A stretch of DNA of 64,000 bases from Nocardia amamiensis (GTDB taxonomy: Bacteria > Actinomycetota > Actinomycetes > Mycobacteriales > Mycobacteriaceae), in assembly GCF_015477605.1 (NCBI RefSeq), contig NZ_JADLQX010000002.1, forward strand, positions 368,546-432,545. The letters are read 5' to 3'. Below are positions 45,135 to 53,540 of the stretch, in pieces (within the stretch, counting starts at the first letter, position 1; each line of letters starts with the position of its first letter). The notes beneath the pieces are model-generated. The model worked only from the letters and a program-made list of their open reading frames with translations. It made no database searches and was not told the DNA's origin. Both the position numbers and the translations under genes were made by a program.

Positions 45135-46396
45135 GACGCGCTCGGGGAGCCGAACGGCAAGCGGGCCAGCACTTCCCAGCAGCCGGAATCCATCCCCACA
45201 CGAAGACTTCCGCCGAGCGCCGCAGCACGCTCGCGCATGTTCACCAGTCCGCGGTGCCCGGCCTGCGCCGCCGCATGGTGCGGCCGCACCGAGACGGCCG
45301 GGTTGCGGATCGTCACGCTCAACACTTCGTCCGCGGCGCGCACATCGATCGAGACCTCCTGTCCCGGAGCGTGTTTCATCGCGTTGGTCAACGCCTCCTG
45401 AACGATCCGGTAGGCGGCCTGGTCGACGGCGCTCGGCAGCGCCGCGCCGTCGAGCGCTTCGTGCACCCGCACCGAGATCCCCGCCGCACGTGCCGCGTCC
45501 ACGAGGATCGATAGCTGGGCCAGCCTGCGGGGCGCGGCTACCTCCTCGGCCCCGTCGCTGTGCAGCAGACCGATCATGGTGCGCATCTCCTGCAGCGCGC
45601 CGACACTGTTGGAACGGATGGATCGCAGGATTCCGGCGACCGCGGGGTCGCCGTCGCCGCGGGCGAGCCTCCGCAACGCCGCCTCGGACTGGATGGCGAT
45701 GGCCGACAGATGACCGGCGATCACGTCGTGCAGGTCGCGTGCCATCGTGGTGCGCTCGTCGGCGACGGCCGCGCGCCGGTCGAGTTCGGCGACCAGGGTC
45801 AACGCCTGCGCGCGTGTGCGCTCGGCAGCCGCGATCTCTTTGTGCGTGCGCACCGAGTTCGCCCACCAGAGCGGCGTCGCCACGAAACTGAACACCGCCA
45901 CCAGCGCCAGCGCGACCGCACGCGGGTCGGCGGTCAGCGCCAGGGTGAGGATCACCATCAGGGCGGAGAACACCGACCAGCACAGCGTCGTGGTCCGCGA
46001 GGCCCGGCGCCCGGCGTAGAGCACGGCGGAATAGATCAGGTCGGCGTAGACGAGCCACACCGGCAGCGTCGCGCCGAGCCAGGCGTCCACCAGCAGGGGA
46101 ACCAGTCCACCGAGCATGGCCGCCATCGGATTCCGGCGCCGGAAGAACGTCCCCAGGCACACCGCCAGCAGCACGCCGAACCGCACCCACAGCGACAGCT
46201 GCGTGCCACGCTCGGTCATCGTGGACAAGCCGGTGAGATACAGCGCGGTGCCGCCGGCGAACACGATCACCGCGCCGAGCGCGTCCCGCGTTCTCTCGGG
46301 TATCTCCGACCACCGCCGCACGGCTCCATCACAGCACAGGGCACACGACGCGCCATCGGCCGAAGTGATGACGGAACGGTTCAACGGCTGCGACAT
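45131..46396 (-). CDS. Sensor histidine kinase, HisKA_3 type
   Basis: Membrane histidine kinase, up to 421 residues, with about five N-terminal transmembrane helices (about 40-185), the HisKA_3 phospho-histidine in MARDLHDVIAGHLSAIAIQS, and an HATPase domain (IVQEALTNAMKHA as the N-box, GHRGLVNMRERAAALGG). ATG 46396 is only 18 nt from the divergent GTG at 46415; a GTG at 46321 (VRRWSEIPERTRD) is a realistic alternative leaving promoter room. Signal unknown; coupled to the response regulator. Confidence 0.9.
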   Translation of the reverse strand: MSQPLNRSVITSADGASCALCCDGAVRRWSEIPERTRDALGAVIVFAGGTALYLTGLSTMTERGTQLSLWVRFGVLLAVCLGTFFRRRNPMAAMLGGLVPLLVDAWLGATLPVWLVYADLIYSAVLYAGRRASRTTTLCWSVFSALMVILTLALTADPRAVALALVAVFSFVATPLWWANSVRTHKEIAAAERTRAQALTLVAELDRRAAVADERTTMARDLHDVIAGHLSAIAIQSEAALRRLARGDGDPAVAGILRSIRSNSVGALQEMRTMIGLLHSDGAEEVAAPRRLAQLSILVDAARAAGISVRVHEALDGAALPSAVDQAAYRIVQEALTNAMKHAPGQEVSIDVRAADEVLSVTIRNPAVSVRPHHAAAQAGHRGLVNMRERAAALGGSLRVGMDSGCWEVLARLPFGSPSAS

Positions 46397-46414
46397 CCGG
46401 CTAATCTGGAGGGC

Positions 46415-46897
46415 GTGAACGTCGACGTCACCGCACTACCCGGCATCGGTGTCCGCAAGGACTTCGAAGTGCGCTCCGGTCGCCGAATCGGCGTGGTCGC
46501 CCACCGCGACGGTGATATCGACCTGATCGTCTCCAAGCTCGAGGATCCGGATGCCTGCGCCGCGCAGATCCCGCTGACCACCGACGAGGCGGCGGTGCTG
46601 GCCAATCTGCTCGGCGCGCCCCAGCTGGTCGCCAAGCTCAACGACGACCACCGCGACCTGCCCGGGATCACCACCCGGCAGCTACCGATCGCCGATGAGT
46701 CGCCCTACGACGGGCGCACCCTCGGCGAGACCCAGATGCGCACCCGCACCAAGGTCTCCATCGTCGCGGTCATGCGGGCGGGACAGCTGCATCCCTCGCC
46801 CGGTCCCGATTTCACCTTCACCGCGGGCGACCTGCTCGTGGTCGTCGGCACCCCGGAGGGTCTCGATGCCGCCGCGAAGATCTTGACGCACGGCTGA
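46415..46897 (+). CDS. TrkA-C domain regulatory subunit of a cation/H+ antiporter (KhtT-like)
   Basis: A 160-residue cytoplasmic protein from GTG 46415 with GGAGGG before it. The N-terminal half (ALPGIGVRKDFEVRSGRRIG) matches the KhtT N-terminal domain; the C-terminal half is RCK_C/TrkA-C (YDGRTLGETQMRTRTKVSIV ... FTAGDLLVVVGTPEGLD). In Bacillus KhtT gates the K+/H+ antiporter KhtU in response to nucleotide and pH. The antiporter follows 4 nt later. Confidence 0.88.
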   Translation: MNVDVTALPGIGVRKDFEVRSGRRIGVVAHRDGDIDLIVSKLEDPDACAAQIPLTTDEAAVLANLLGAPQLVAKLNDDHRDLPGITTRQLPIADESPYDGRTLGETQMRTRTKVSIVAVMRAGQLHPSPGPDFTFTAGDLLVVVGTPEGLDAAAKILTHG

Positions 46898-46901
46898 GCA
46901 C

Positions 46902-48086
46902 GTGACGGACACCGCGCTCGCCCTGATCGAGCTCGGAGCGGTTCTCTTCGCCCTCGGCATGCTGGGTCGCGTCGCGGGCCGAGTCGGTATGTCACCGATC
47001 CCGCTGTACCTGATCGGCGGTGTCGCCTTCGGGCAGGGCGGTGTCATCGAACTCCATTCGGCCTACGAATTCGGCCATATCGCCGGAGAAATCGGCGTGG
47101 TGCTGCTGCTATTGCTGCTCGGGCTGGAGTACACCGCCACGGAACTGGTCACCGGACTGCGCCGCTCCTGGGCCGCCGGAATCGTCGACATCGCCGTCAA
47201 CGCGACGCCCGGCGCGGTGGTGGCCCTGATGCTGGGCTGGGGTTTCACCGGCGCGATCACCATGGCGGGCGTCACCTACATCTCCTCCTCGGGCATCGTG
47301 GCGAAAGTCCTCGACGATCTCGGCCGCCTCGGCAACCGCGAGACGCCGGTGATCTTGTCCATCCTGGTGTTCGAGGATCTGGCGATGGCGGTGTACCTGC
47401 CGATCCTGACCACGGTGCTGGCCGGGCTGAGCTGGATGAGCGGAATGCGCGCACTGGGAGTGGCGCTGGTGACGATCACCCTGGTACTCCTGGTGGCGCT
47501 GCGGTACGGCCGCCACGTCTCGGCGATCGTCGACAGCGCGGACCGTGAAGTGTTCCTGCTGACGTTGCTCGGCGGGGCGCTGCTGGTGGCGGGCGTCTCC
47601 TCAGCGTTGAGCGTGTCGGCGGCGGTCGGCGCGTTCCTGCTGGGTATCGCGATCTCGGGGTCGACGGCGTACGAGGCGGCGAGGCTTCTCGAACCGCTGC
47701 GCGACCTGTTCGCGGCGATCTTCTTCGTGGCGTTCGGACTCAATACCGATCCGCGGGCGATTCCGCCGGTGCTGGGCTGGGCGATCGCGCTGGCGGTGGT
47801 CACGCTGGCCACGAAGGTGGCCACCGGCTGGTGGGCCGCGGCCAGGCAGGGCATCCGCCGGATGGGCCGGGCCAGGGCGGGCGCGGCGCTGGTGGCACGA
47901 GGCGAATTCTCCATCGTCATCGCGGGATTGGCGGTGGGCGCGGGTGCGATGGACGGGCAGCTCACCGCACTCGCGTCGACCTATGTGCTGCTGATGGCGG
48001 TGCTCGGCCCGATCGCGGCACGAGTGGTCGAGCCGATGGTGGGGTTGCTGCAACGCCGCGCGCGTCCCGAGCCCGCGATCTCCTGA
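46902..48086 (+). CDS. CPA2 cation/proton antiporter (KhtU-like)
   Basis: A 394-residue, 12-13-helix antiporter from GTG 46902. SPIPLYLIGGVAFGQGG is the first conserved region, ILVFEDLAMAVYLP contains the Glu-Asp of the ion site, and AAIFFVAFGLNTDPR the late helix. It stops short of any RCK domain, consistent with the separate KhtT-like subunit just upstream. K+ is the likely main substrate. Confidence 0.9.
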   Translation: MTDTALALIELGAVLFALGMLGRVAGRVGMSPIPLYLIGGVAFGQGGVIELHSAYEFGHIAGEIGVVLLLLLLGLEYTATELVTGLRRSWAAGIVDIAVNATPGAVVALMLGWGFTGAITMAGVTYISSSGIVAKVLDDLGRLGNRETPVILSILVFEDLAMAVYLPILTTVLAGLSWMSGMRALGVALVTITLVLLVALRYGRHVSAIVDSADREVFLLTLLGGALLVAGVSSALSVSAAVGAFLLGIAISGSTAYEAARLLEPLRDLFAAIFFVAFGLNTDPRAIPPVLGWAIALAVVTLATKVATGWWAAARQGIRRMGRARAGAALVARGEFSIVIAGLAVGAGAMDGQLTALASTYVLLMAVLGPIAARVVEPMVGLLQRRARPEPAIS

Positions 48087-48192
48087 TCAGACGACGATGC
48101 ACGGCGCCTGCTGGCGCGGCGGCGGTAAGCCGACGGGTGTGGACGGCCGAGCGGAAACGCCGCCGTTCCTTCTCGTGGTCGGCGAGAAATGC

Positions 48193-48230
48193 GGAATGAG
48201 CCGCAGAACAGCTGTTCTGCGGCTCATTCC
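48193..48230. terminator. Perfect 38-nt palindrome
   Basis: The 19-nt arm at 48193-48211 is the exact reverse complement of 48212-48230. It lies 107 nt past the antiporter and can terminate from either side. It marks the last chromosomal-looking feature before the accessory region. Confidence 0.75.
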
Positions 48231-48441
48231 AGAATCTGTCTCAGTCCAGGTAGTCGCGGACTACGAGCGTGTGAACGCTGTGCATCTCCAGGGAAGACCG
48301 GCGTTACCACTGAACGCTGTAGCCGCCGATATCTTGGAGTGAGCTTGATCCGGCTTGAACGGGAGCTTGCATCTTGCTCCGGTTCTTGCTGCACCGCTCC
48401 CGCAGACCGGATGGCAGGCGGACCGCGGTACCCTGACGGGC
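48231..48441. other. Gap between the antiporter terminator and the HAD gene, with a small minus-strand frame
   Basis: Together with 48087-48192 this makes a 355-nt stretch without an established gene. On the minus strand 48304-48372 encodes a 22-residue peptide (MQAPVQAGSSSLQDIGGYSV, then QW) with GGAG 6 nt before its ATG; I do not recognise it. No tRNA gene or obvious attachment site is seen. Confidence 0.3.
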
Positions 48442-49098
48442 GTGATTTCTGCGGTCGTCTTCGATGTCGGTGAAACCCTGGTGGATGAGACGCGGGAGTA
48501 TGGCACTTGGGCCGACTGGCTTGGCGTGCCGCGTCACACGTTCGCAGCGGTTTTCGGTGCCGTGATCGCGTCCGGACTTGACTACCGCGAGACTTTCCAG
48601 GTGTTTCGTCCAGGCTTCGATCTCACTGAGCAGAGGGAGGCCCGGGCCGCCGCGGGCCAGCCTGAGTGGTTCGGTGAAGACGACCTGTACGCGGATGTGC
48701 GACCCGCCCTCAGCAAGCTCCAGAAGATGGGCGTGTGGGTTGGTGTCGTCGGAAACCAGACGGTCCGGGCGGGAACGCTGCTCCGGCAGCTTGACCTGCC
48801 CACTGATTTCATTGCAACTTCCGATGACTGGGGTGTCCAGAAGCCCGACCCCGAGTTCTTCGTGAGGGTGATCGAGGCTGCCGGGCGACCGGCGGAAGAA
48901 ATCATCTATGTCGGCGATCGGATCGACAACGATGTTGCACCGGCGAAGGCAGTCGGCATGCGTACCGCGTACGTCCGCCGAGGCCCTTGGGGCTGGATTC
49001 ATCGAGACAAGAAGGAGGTCGCTGAGCTGTCAGACTGGCAGATCAGCGACCTTACGGAACTTGCTGGGATCGTTGCTACTGAAAACGGGTCCGCCTGA
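48442..49098 (+). CDS. HAD superfamily hydrolase
   Basis: A 218-residue phosphatase-like HAD protein from GTG 48442. Motif I is FDVGETLVDE: the first Asp is kept but DxD has become DVG, so phosphatase activity is uncertain. Motif II VVGNQT, motif III K in WGVQKPDPEF, motif IV VGDRIDNDVAPAKAVGM. Such genes with an XRE/TPR regulator are common at the edges of actinobacterial integrative elements. Codon use is less GC-extreme than the left part of the window. Confidence 0.8.
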   Translation: MISAVVFDVGETLVDETREYGTWADWLGVPRHTFAAVFGAVIASGLDYRETFQVFRPGFDLTEQREARAAAGQPEWFGEDDLYADVRPALSKLQKMGVWVGVVGNQTVRAGTLLRQLDLPTDFIATSDDWGVQKPDPEFFVRVIEAAGRPAEEIIYVGDRIDNDVAPAKAVGMRTAYVRRGPWGWIHRDKKEVAELSDWQISDLTELAGIVATENGSA

Positions 49099-49099
49099 A

Positions 49100-50371
49100 C
49101 TAACTGATCAGCGAGTTCACCGTGGTGTGCCAGTCGTACAGACGCTCGTCCAGTGCTCGGACCGCGGGCAGCGAGTCCCACTGACGAAGTGACTGCCGCA
49201 CGGCCTTGATGCGATCAAGGGCGGTGGCATACCAGTTTCGTGCGAGAAGATCGAGTGCTTCCTCGAGCAAGCTGCACGCGGCCTCCGGGTTCTTCTCCAG
49301 AACGCAAGCAGCCGCGGCATCGGCCAGGTAGATCGGCTTCTGTTTGACCTCTTCAGGAGGCAGATCGCCGATGACCGCTACCAACGTCTCGCGTGCTTCA
49401 CGGCCACGCCCTGCAGTGAGCAGCGTGTTGCCTTTGAATCCAGCCAGTCGTGTCGGCGAGAACCAATCCATCCACGATGGAGACGGATCGGTATCAGCGC
49501 TGTGGCCCCTGTACGCCTCTTCCGCGTGGTGAATCAGTGCTAGTGCGCGTCGTGTATCTCCAAATCGGGTTTCAACCTCAGCCTCAACGGCGTCGAGCCA
49601 TGCCGTGAATTCGGCGTTTGCGCCGCCCCGTCGAGCGAACGCCCGGGCAGCCCGGACCCGTTCACGCGCCTCCTCTGCGCGCGCCGCATCGCCAGAGAAA
49701 GCCGGCGCGAACGCCATGTGCGCCAGTGCCGCGGCGCCGAGCTGCGAGTCGGACGCCTCATGTGCTGCTTGGAGGGCTAGGACGAGACTTGTGTGCGCTG
49801 CCTCTGGTTGCTGAAGGTCGAAGAACTCCAGCCTGCCAGCAAGCAGATTCGATTCTGAAACGGCGCGGGCAAGGACTTCTTTTGCGGCGCCAGGTACCTG
49901 CGGCAGCAGGTCGATTCCGAGCCGTGCATGCTCAGCAACGAGCCGATGCAGTCGCGCCGCCGGGATGGACCAATACAAGTGGCGATGCGAGACGGTGACC
50001 GTCGTGAAATCTGTTGCAACAGAAGGCGGAAGCTGATGCCCTGCCGCGTTGTGGAGCCGTTGACCAGCTGGGAAACGCGGCTCGGACAGGGCTCCGTTGC
50101 GATCAGTGGTTGGCCGTTCGTCCGCCCATGGGGGAGCGAATCCAAGCTCAGTGATCGGGCGGCGAAATAGTGCCTCAAGGGCCGATACATGGTCGTGGTG
50201 AGGCCACGGCGGCTCTGCTGACTCCCATCTACGCACTGTCCGGGGAGCAACCTCGGCTCGCAGTCCGATCTCACGGGCTGTGTCAGTCAGCGCCTTCGCC
50301 AAAGCCGCTTGAGACCGGATACCGAGAGCCTGCCTGGCTGCGCGAAGTGCTGCGTTACCTGCGGTTGACAT
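49100..50371 (-). CDS. XRE-family regulator with TPR-like C-terminus
   Basis: A 423-residue protein. An N-terminal HTH (about 8-55: ARQALGIRSQAALAKALTDT and APRTVRRWESAEP) is followed by a long helical region rich in Ala/Leu/Glu repeats (about 160-420), as in Streptomyces-type XRE regulators that bind peptides or other small signals. Convergent with the HAD gene, 1 nt apart, and divergent from the element operon beginning at 50521, which it may control. Confidence 0.75.
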   Translation of the reverse strand: MSTAGNAALRAARQALGIRSQAALAKALTDTAREIGLRAEVAPRTVRRWESAEPPWPHHDHVSALEALFRRPITELGFAPPWADERPTTDRNGALSEPRFPAGQRLHNAAGHQLPPSVATDFTTVTVSHRHLYWSIPAARLHRLVAEHARLGIDLLPQVPGAAKEVLARAVSESNLLAGRLEFFDLQQPEAAHTSLVLALQAAHEASDSQLGAAALAHMAFAPAFSGDAARAEEARERVRAARAFARRGGANAEFTAWLDAVEAEVETRFGDTRRALALIHHAEEAYRGHSADTDPSPSWMDWFSPTRLAGFKGNTLLTAGRGREARETLVAVIGDLPPEEVKQKPIYLADAAAACVLEKNPEAACSLLEEALDLLARNWYATALDRIKAVRQSLRQWDSLPAVRALDERLYDWHTTVNSLIS

Positions 50372-50520
50372 GAGGACAGTCTAGTGCTGCCGTGCGGCCG
50401 TTGCATCAGAAAGGGCCATGATTTGGCCTATCAGTGACCTATATTTTGGCCTTTTTTAGGTCTTTGTGCCGAGAGACCCTGTCCTGGAAGAAGTTTCCGG
50501 ATTTCCCAGGAGGACTCTCG

Positions 50521-50748
50521 ATGACGCTCAATCTCCCTTCTATCCAGGTCCCCGAAGACCTCATCACCGTTAGAACTGCGGCGTCGCTTGTCGACGTCGA
50601 CGCCAAGACCATCAAGAACTGGATCAAGGCGGGCGATCTACAGGGGTGGCTGGTCAACGGACGTCGATGGCGGGTTCGTCGCACTGCGGTGCTTGCACTC
50701 GTTCAGCCGGCCGACGCGTCCACTGCTGTCGGCGGTGGTGCCGAATGA
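50521..50748 (+). CDS. Small HTH DNA-binding protein, excisionase/MerR-like
   Basis: A 75-residue protein. LITVRTAASLVDVDAKTIKN and WIKAGDLQGWLVNGRRWRVR form the winged-HTH of the excisionase/HTH_17 family. CCAGGAGGA precedes ATG 50521. As the first gene of the operon it could be an excisionase or the operon regulator. Confidence 0.75.
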   Translation: MTLNLPSIQVPEDLITVRTAASLVDVDAKTIKNWIKAGDLQGWLVNGRRWRVRRTAVLALVQPADASTAVGGGAE

Positions 50749-51020
50749 GCACTACGCCAAGTGACCGCACTCTCCGTGCGCGGATTGCCGCGCACGAATC
50801 CTGGTCGCGGACCGAGAATCGCGCGGCGCGGACTGCAAAGGCACGCGATGCGCTGCTGGTGAAGTTCGATCGCCTGGTTGATCCAGATGGGCTGCTCAGT
50901 CCTGAGGAGCGCGCCTACCGCTCGGCGCAGGCTCGGAAGGCGCACTACATCCGGCTCGCGCTGAAGTCGGCGCAGGCTCGCCGTCGTCGGGGTCAGAACC
51001 ACAAGGGCGGTGAGTTGTGA
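50745..51020 (+). CDS. Conserved actinobacterial element protein
   Basis: A 91-residue, highly basic helical protein (RIAAHESWSRTENRAARTAK, VDPDGLLSPEERAYRSAQAR, then KAHYIRLALKSAQARRRR). Proteins of this pattern recur in Streptomyces and Nocardia mobile elements without a known role. ATG 50745 overlaps the preceding stop by ATGA. Confidence 0.7.
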   Translation: MSTTPSDRTLRARIAAHESWSRTENRAARTAKARDALLVKFDRLVDPDGLLSPEERAYRSAQARKAHYIRLALKSAQARRRRGQNHKGGEL

Positions 51021-51169
51021 TGCGCGCCCGGACATTCGGTTTCGCTGTGGCCGCGGTGTCGGTCGGGTTCCTGACGCTTACCCACCCGGAAGTAGTCGGG
51101 TTCACGGTGATGCTGCTGGGCGCGGTGGCGTTCTGGCGTGTGTCGCGGCGGTGGGGGGTTCGGCGATGA
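51020..51169 (+). CDS. Small membrane protein (49 residues)
   Basis: Begins MRARTFGFAVAAVSVGFLTL and ends WRVSRRWGVRR, with two hydrophobic segments (6-20 and 26-40) and a basic tail. The preceding stop shares a base with ATG 51020 (a GTG at 51017 would give GTGA), and its own stop overlaps the next ATG (ATGA), so it is positioned as a real gene in the chain. Confidence 0.6.
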   Translation: MRARTFGFAVAAVSVGFLTLTHPEVVGFTVMLLGAVAFWRVSRRWGVRR

Positions 51170-51528
51170 GCGTCAACGAGCCGTTGCACGATCCGGCTGA
51201 CCTGTTGGACGAGTTGGACGCGGTCATCCGTGAGCAGGAGTTGTTGCGGCTGCGGGCGATTGCGTTGCAGGCCCGCTACCGGGCGTTGGAGCCGTTCGCG
51301 GGCCGGTACGACAAGCCGGGCAATACGCCGTGGGCGTGCGACGAGTACGGCGAGCTCAACGTCAAGTACACGGCGGAGGGTCTTGGTTCCGCGGCAGACG
51401 ACATGGCCAGGACGCTGAAGTACGGGCTGCGATACGTGCGCGGTCTGGCGGCGAAGGTGCGTGAGTATCCGCAGCCGGAGCGTGAGCAGGTCGACCGGTC
51501 GCGGGTTGAGCGGGGGCGGTCGCGGTGA
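51166..51528 (+). CDS. Hypothetical protein with arginine tail
   Basis: A 120-residue protein, not recognised. Helical N-terminal half (DPADLLDELDAVIREQELLR) then RYDKPGNTPWACDEYGELNV and a helical segment. C-terminus VDRSRVERGRSR belongs to the arginine-tail group of this operon. ATGA overlap upstream, GTGA downstream. Confidence 0.65.
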   Translation: MSVNEPLHDPADLLDELDAVIREQELLRLRAIALQARYRALEPFAGRYDKPGNTPWACDEYGELNVKYTAEGLGSAADDMARTLKYGLRYVRGLAAKVREYPQPEREQVDRSRVERGRSR

Positions 51529-51869
51529 CGGCGTCGTGGCGGCAGGACCCGCCTGTTCGGGGGTACACGGTCACCCATTTCGACCGCCGTGGTGGTCACA
51601 ACCCGTTGCATTCGATGGCCGGTCCGGAGTTCACCGGGGTCGGTGCGGTGTACGCCCCGTTGGGGCTGTTACCGCCGATGGTGCGGGTCGCTGCGTTCGC
51701 TGTGCTGCTGCTCGTCGCGATGGGTGGTTGCACGGCGGCCTGGATCGATCAGCAGGACTACGTGCCGTCGCCGAATGTCTGCCGTCCGGTGGATGCCGGG
51801 GTTCCGCCGGAGCCGGCGGGGTCGTGTGTGCCACGTGAACAGCTGTCGCCGCAGGTGGTGACGCGATGA
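51525..51869 (+). CDS. Hypothetical single-pass membrane protein
   Basis: A 114-residue protein from GTG 51525. One transmembrane helix at about 52-70 (VRVAAFAVLLLVAMGGCTAA), with cysteines in the outer part (NVCRPVD, GSCVPRE) that could pair. Not recognised. Overlaps neighbours by 4 nt on both sides. Confidence 0.6.
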   Translation: MTASWRQDPPVRGYTVTHFDRRGGHNPLHSMAGPEFTGVGAVYAPLGLLPPMVRVAAFAVLLLVAMGGCTAAWIDQQDYVPSPNVCRPVDAGVPPEPAGSCVPREQLSPQVVTR

Positions 51870-52192
51870 GCACCGAGAACGAGCGTCGCCGCGAGCACGC
51901 GGAGTTGGAGGCGGAGTTCCAGCGCCTGGACACCGCTCTTGGCGTGTTGAGCGACATGCTCGACGGCGCTGTCGAGTCTTCGCGGGCGAAGGACTGGACC
52001 GGCATCGCGTTCGAGAGGTCGCGCATCGCACAGACCGACTCGCTCAAGCAGGTCCATGCCGAGCAACGCGCGGTCTGGGATCGGCTGCTGGATTACCGGC
52101 ACGGCCCGGAGGTGGCGGCCCAGATCCGAGCCCGTGTCGCCGAACGTGATGCCGAGCAGCGGCGTACGCAGCGTCCGGGGCGGTCGCGATGA
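51866..52192 (+). CDS. Hypothetical coiled-coil protein with arginine tail
   Basis: A 108-residue, almost wholly helical protein (NERRREHAELEAEFQRLDTA), likely coiled coil. Ends RTQRPGRSR. No family recognised. ATGA overlaps at both ends. Confidence 0.6.
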   Translation: MSTENERRREHAELEAEFQRLDTALGVLSDMLDGAVESSRAKDWTGIAFERSRIAQTDSLKQVHAEQRAVWDRLLDYRHGPEVAAQIRARVAERDAEQRRTQRPGRSR

Positions 52193-52593
52193 GCAGCCGT
52201 TTTCACGATCCGGATGGTAAGCGGTTCGGTATTCCGACCTGGCCGTGGGGTTTGGCGCCGCAGCATCTGCGGACCCGCCGCCAGCTCGCCCGGGAGGGTA
52301 AGAGCCCGAGTCGTGAGTACGAGGCGCAGGTGCTGCGGGCGCGGGGCGGTTCGCGGGGTCCGCTGAAGGCGCACCTGTACGACGCGGAAAACGCGGTGCC
52401 GAAGCGTGTCTCATCGGAGGCGCAGTTGGAGGCGTTGCAGCTGGCGCGCTGGCAGCGCTCGGTCAATGCGTGTGAGCGCCGTGGCATCGATGCGACGGAG
52501 ATGCGGGAGTTCATCTTGCAGGCTCGGGCGGATATCGCCGCGCGCCGCGGGTCGGCTGGTCGCAACCGTGAGGGTCGGGAGCGGAGCCGATGA
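52189..52593 (+). CDS. RRQRL-type conserved element protein with arginine tail
   Basis: A 134-residue protein. FGIPTWPWGLAPQHLRTRRQ and LAREGKSPSREYEAQVLRAR resemble the RRQRL-motif proteins annotated in Streptomyces elements, though the C-terminal zinc ligands of that family are not all evident. Ends NREGRERSR. ATGA overlaps at both ends. Confidence 0.55.
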   Translation: MSSRFHDPDGKRFGIPTWPWGLAPQHLRTRRQLAREGKSPSREYEAQVLRARGGSRGPLKAHLYDAENAVPKRVSSEAQLEALQLARWQRSVNACERRGIDATEMREFILQARADIAARRGSAGRNREGRERSR

Positions 52594-53540
52594 GCGCGGC
52601 GGGCCGGTTTCCGGTGTGCCCGTGCGGGTGCGGCGGCCCTGGGTCTGAGGGTCGGGGGTTGTGTTCGCCTGCCTACAACCGGTTGCGGCGTCGTCAGATG
52701 GCCTACGGCCGGTGGCAGCCGCGCGTCGAGGCGGGTGAGGCGCGGGCGCATGTCGAGCGGTTGCTGGGTGCGGGGTTGCGGAAGGCGCATGTGGCGGCGT
52801 TGGCCGGGGTCTCCAAGGCGACGGTCGTGAACGTCACCCGCGCCGGCACCGAACGCATCAGCGCCGATATCGAACGCGCACTCCTCGCTGTCGAGGTCCC
52901 GGAGCGCGTCGCGGACGTCGCCGACGGCAACGCGCGGGTGCCGATCACTGGCGCCCGCCGGCGGGTGCAGGCGCTGGTGGCGTTCGGTTACCCGCAATCG
53001 CATCTGGCGAGGGAGCTGGGGATCGATCCCAGTCACGCGACGTTCGCGGCGTTGGTGCAGCGCCGTCTGCCGGTCGGCCACACCGGTCAGACGATCTCCG
53101 CGGAGCGGGAGCGGGCGATCAAGGCATTGTTCGACCGGTTGCAGCTGACGCCGGGTCCGTCGCAGCGGGCCCGGGACTACGGCCGGAAGCGGAAGTGGGC
53201 GTTGCCGTTCGAGTGGGACGAAACCGCCCTGGACGACCCGCGCGGTCGCCCGCAGCGGGGGCGCTGGACGCCGCCGAGCAGGACCGAACGCCGTGACGCG
53301 CGCCGGGAGCAAGTAGCGGCGCTGACCGCACAGGGGCTGTCGGCCGATCAGGTCGCCGAGCAACTGGGGGTCACGGCCCGCACCGTCGTCCGCGACCGCG
53401 CGGAAGCGGACAAGGCGGGACCTCAGTCGTCGCAATGGCATTCGGAGATCGCGGCGATGGGCGAGGTCGCGGTCCAGGCGCGTCGCGATATCGCCGCCCG
53501 CCGCGCGGCCCCTATCGATCGAAGGGAGCGAACCCGATGA
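52590..53540 (+). CDS. Multi-HTH regulatory protein with N-terminal zinc ribbon
   Basis: A 316-residue protein. A cysteine cluster FPVCPCGCGGPG...LCSP (10-26) suits a zinc ribbon. Three HTH-like segments follow: KAHVAALAGVSKATVVNVTR (about 66-85), SHLARELGIDPSHATF (about 134-149), and SADQVAEQLGVTARTVVRDR (about 251-270). Similar proteins occur in actinophages and elements. Ends PIDRRERTR. Role probably regulatory. Confidence 0.7.
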   Translation: MSAAGRFPVCPCGCGGPGSEGRGLCSPAYNRLRRRQMAYGRWQPRVEAGEARAHVERLLGAGLRKAHVAALAGVSKATVVNVTRAGTERISADIERALLAVEVPERVADVADGNARVPITGARRRVQALVAFGYPQSHLARELGIDPSHATFAALVQRRLPVGHTGQTISAERERAIKALFDRLQLTPGPSQRARDYGRKRKWALPFEWDETALDDPRGRPQRGRWTPPSRTERRDARREQVAALTAQGLSADQVAEQLGVTARTVVRDRAEADKAGPQSSQWHSEIAAMGEVAVQARRDIAARRAAPIDRRERTR

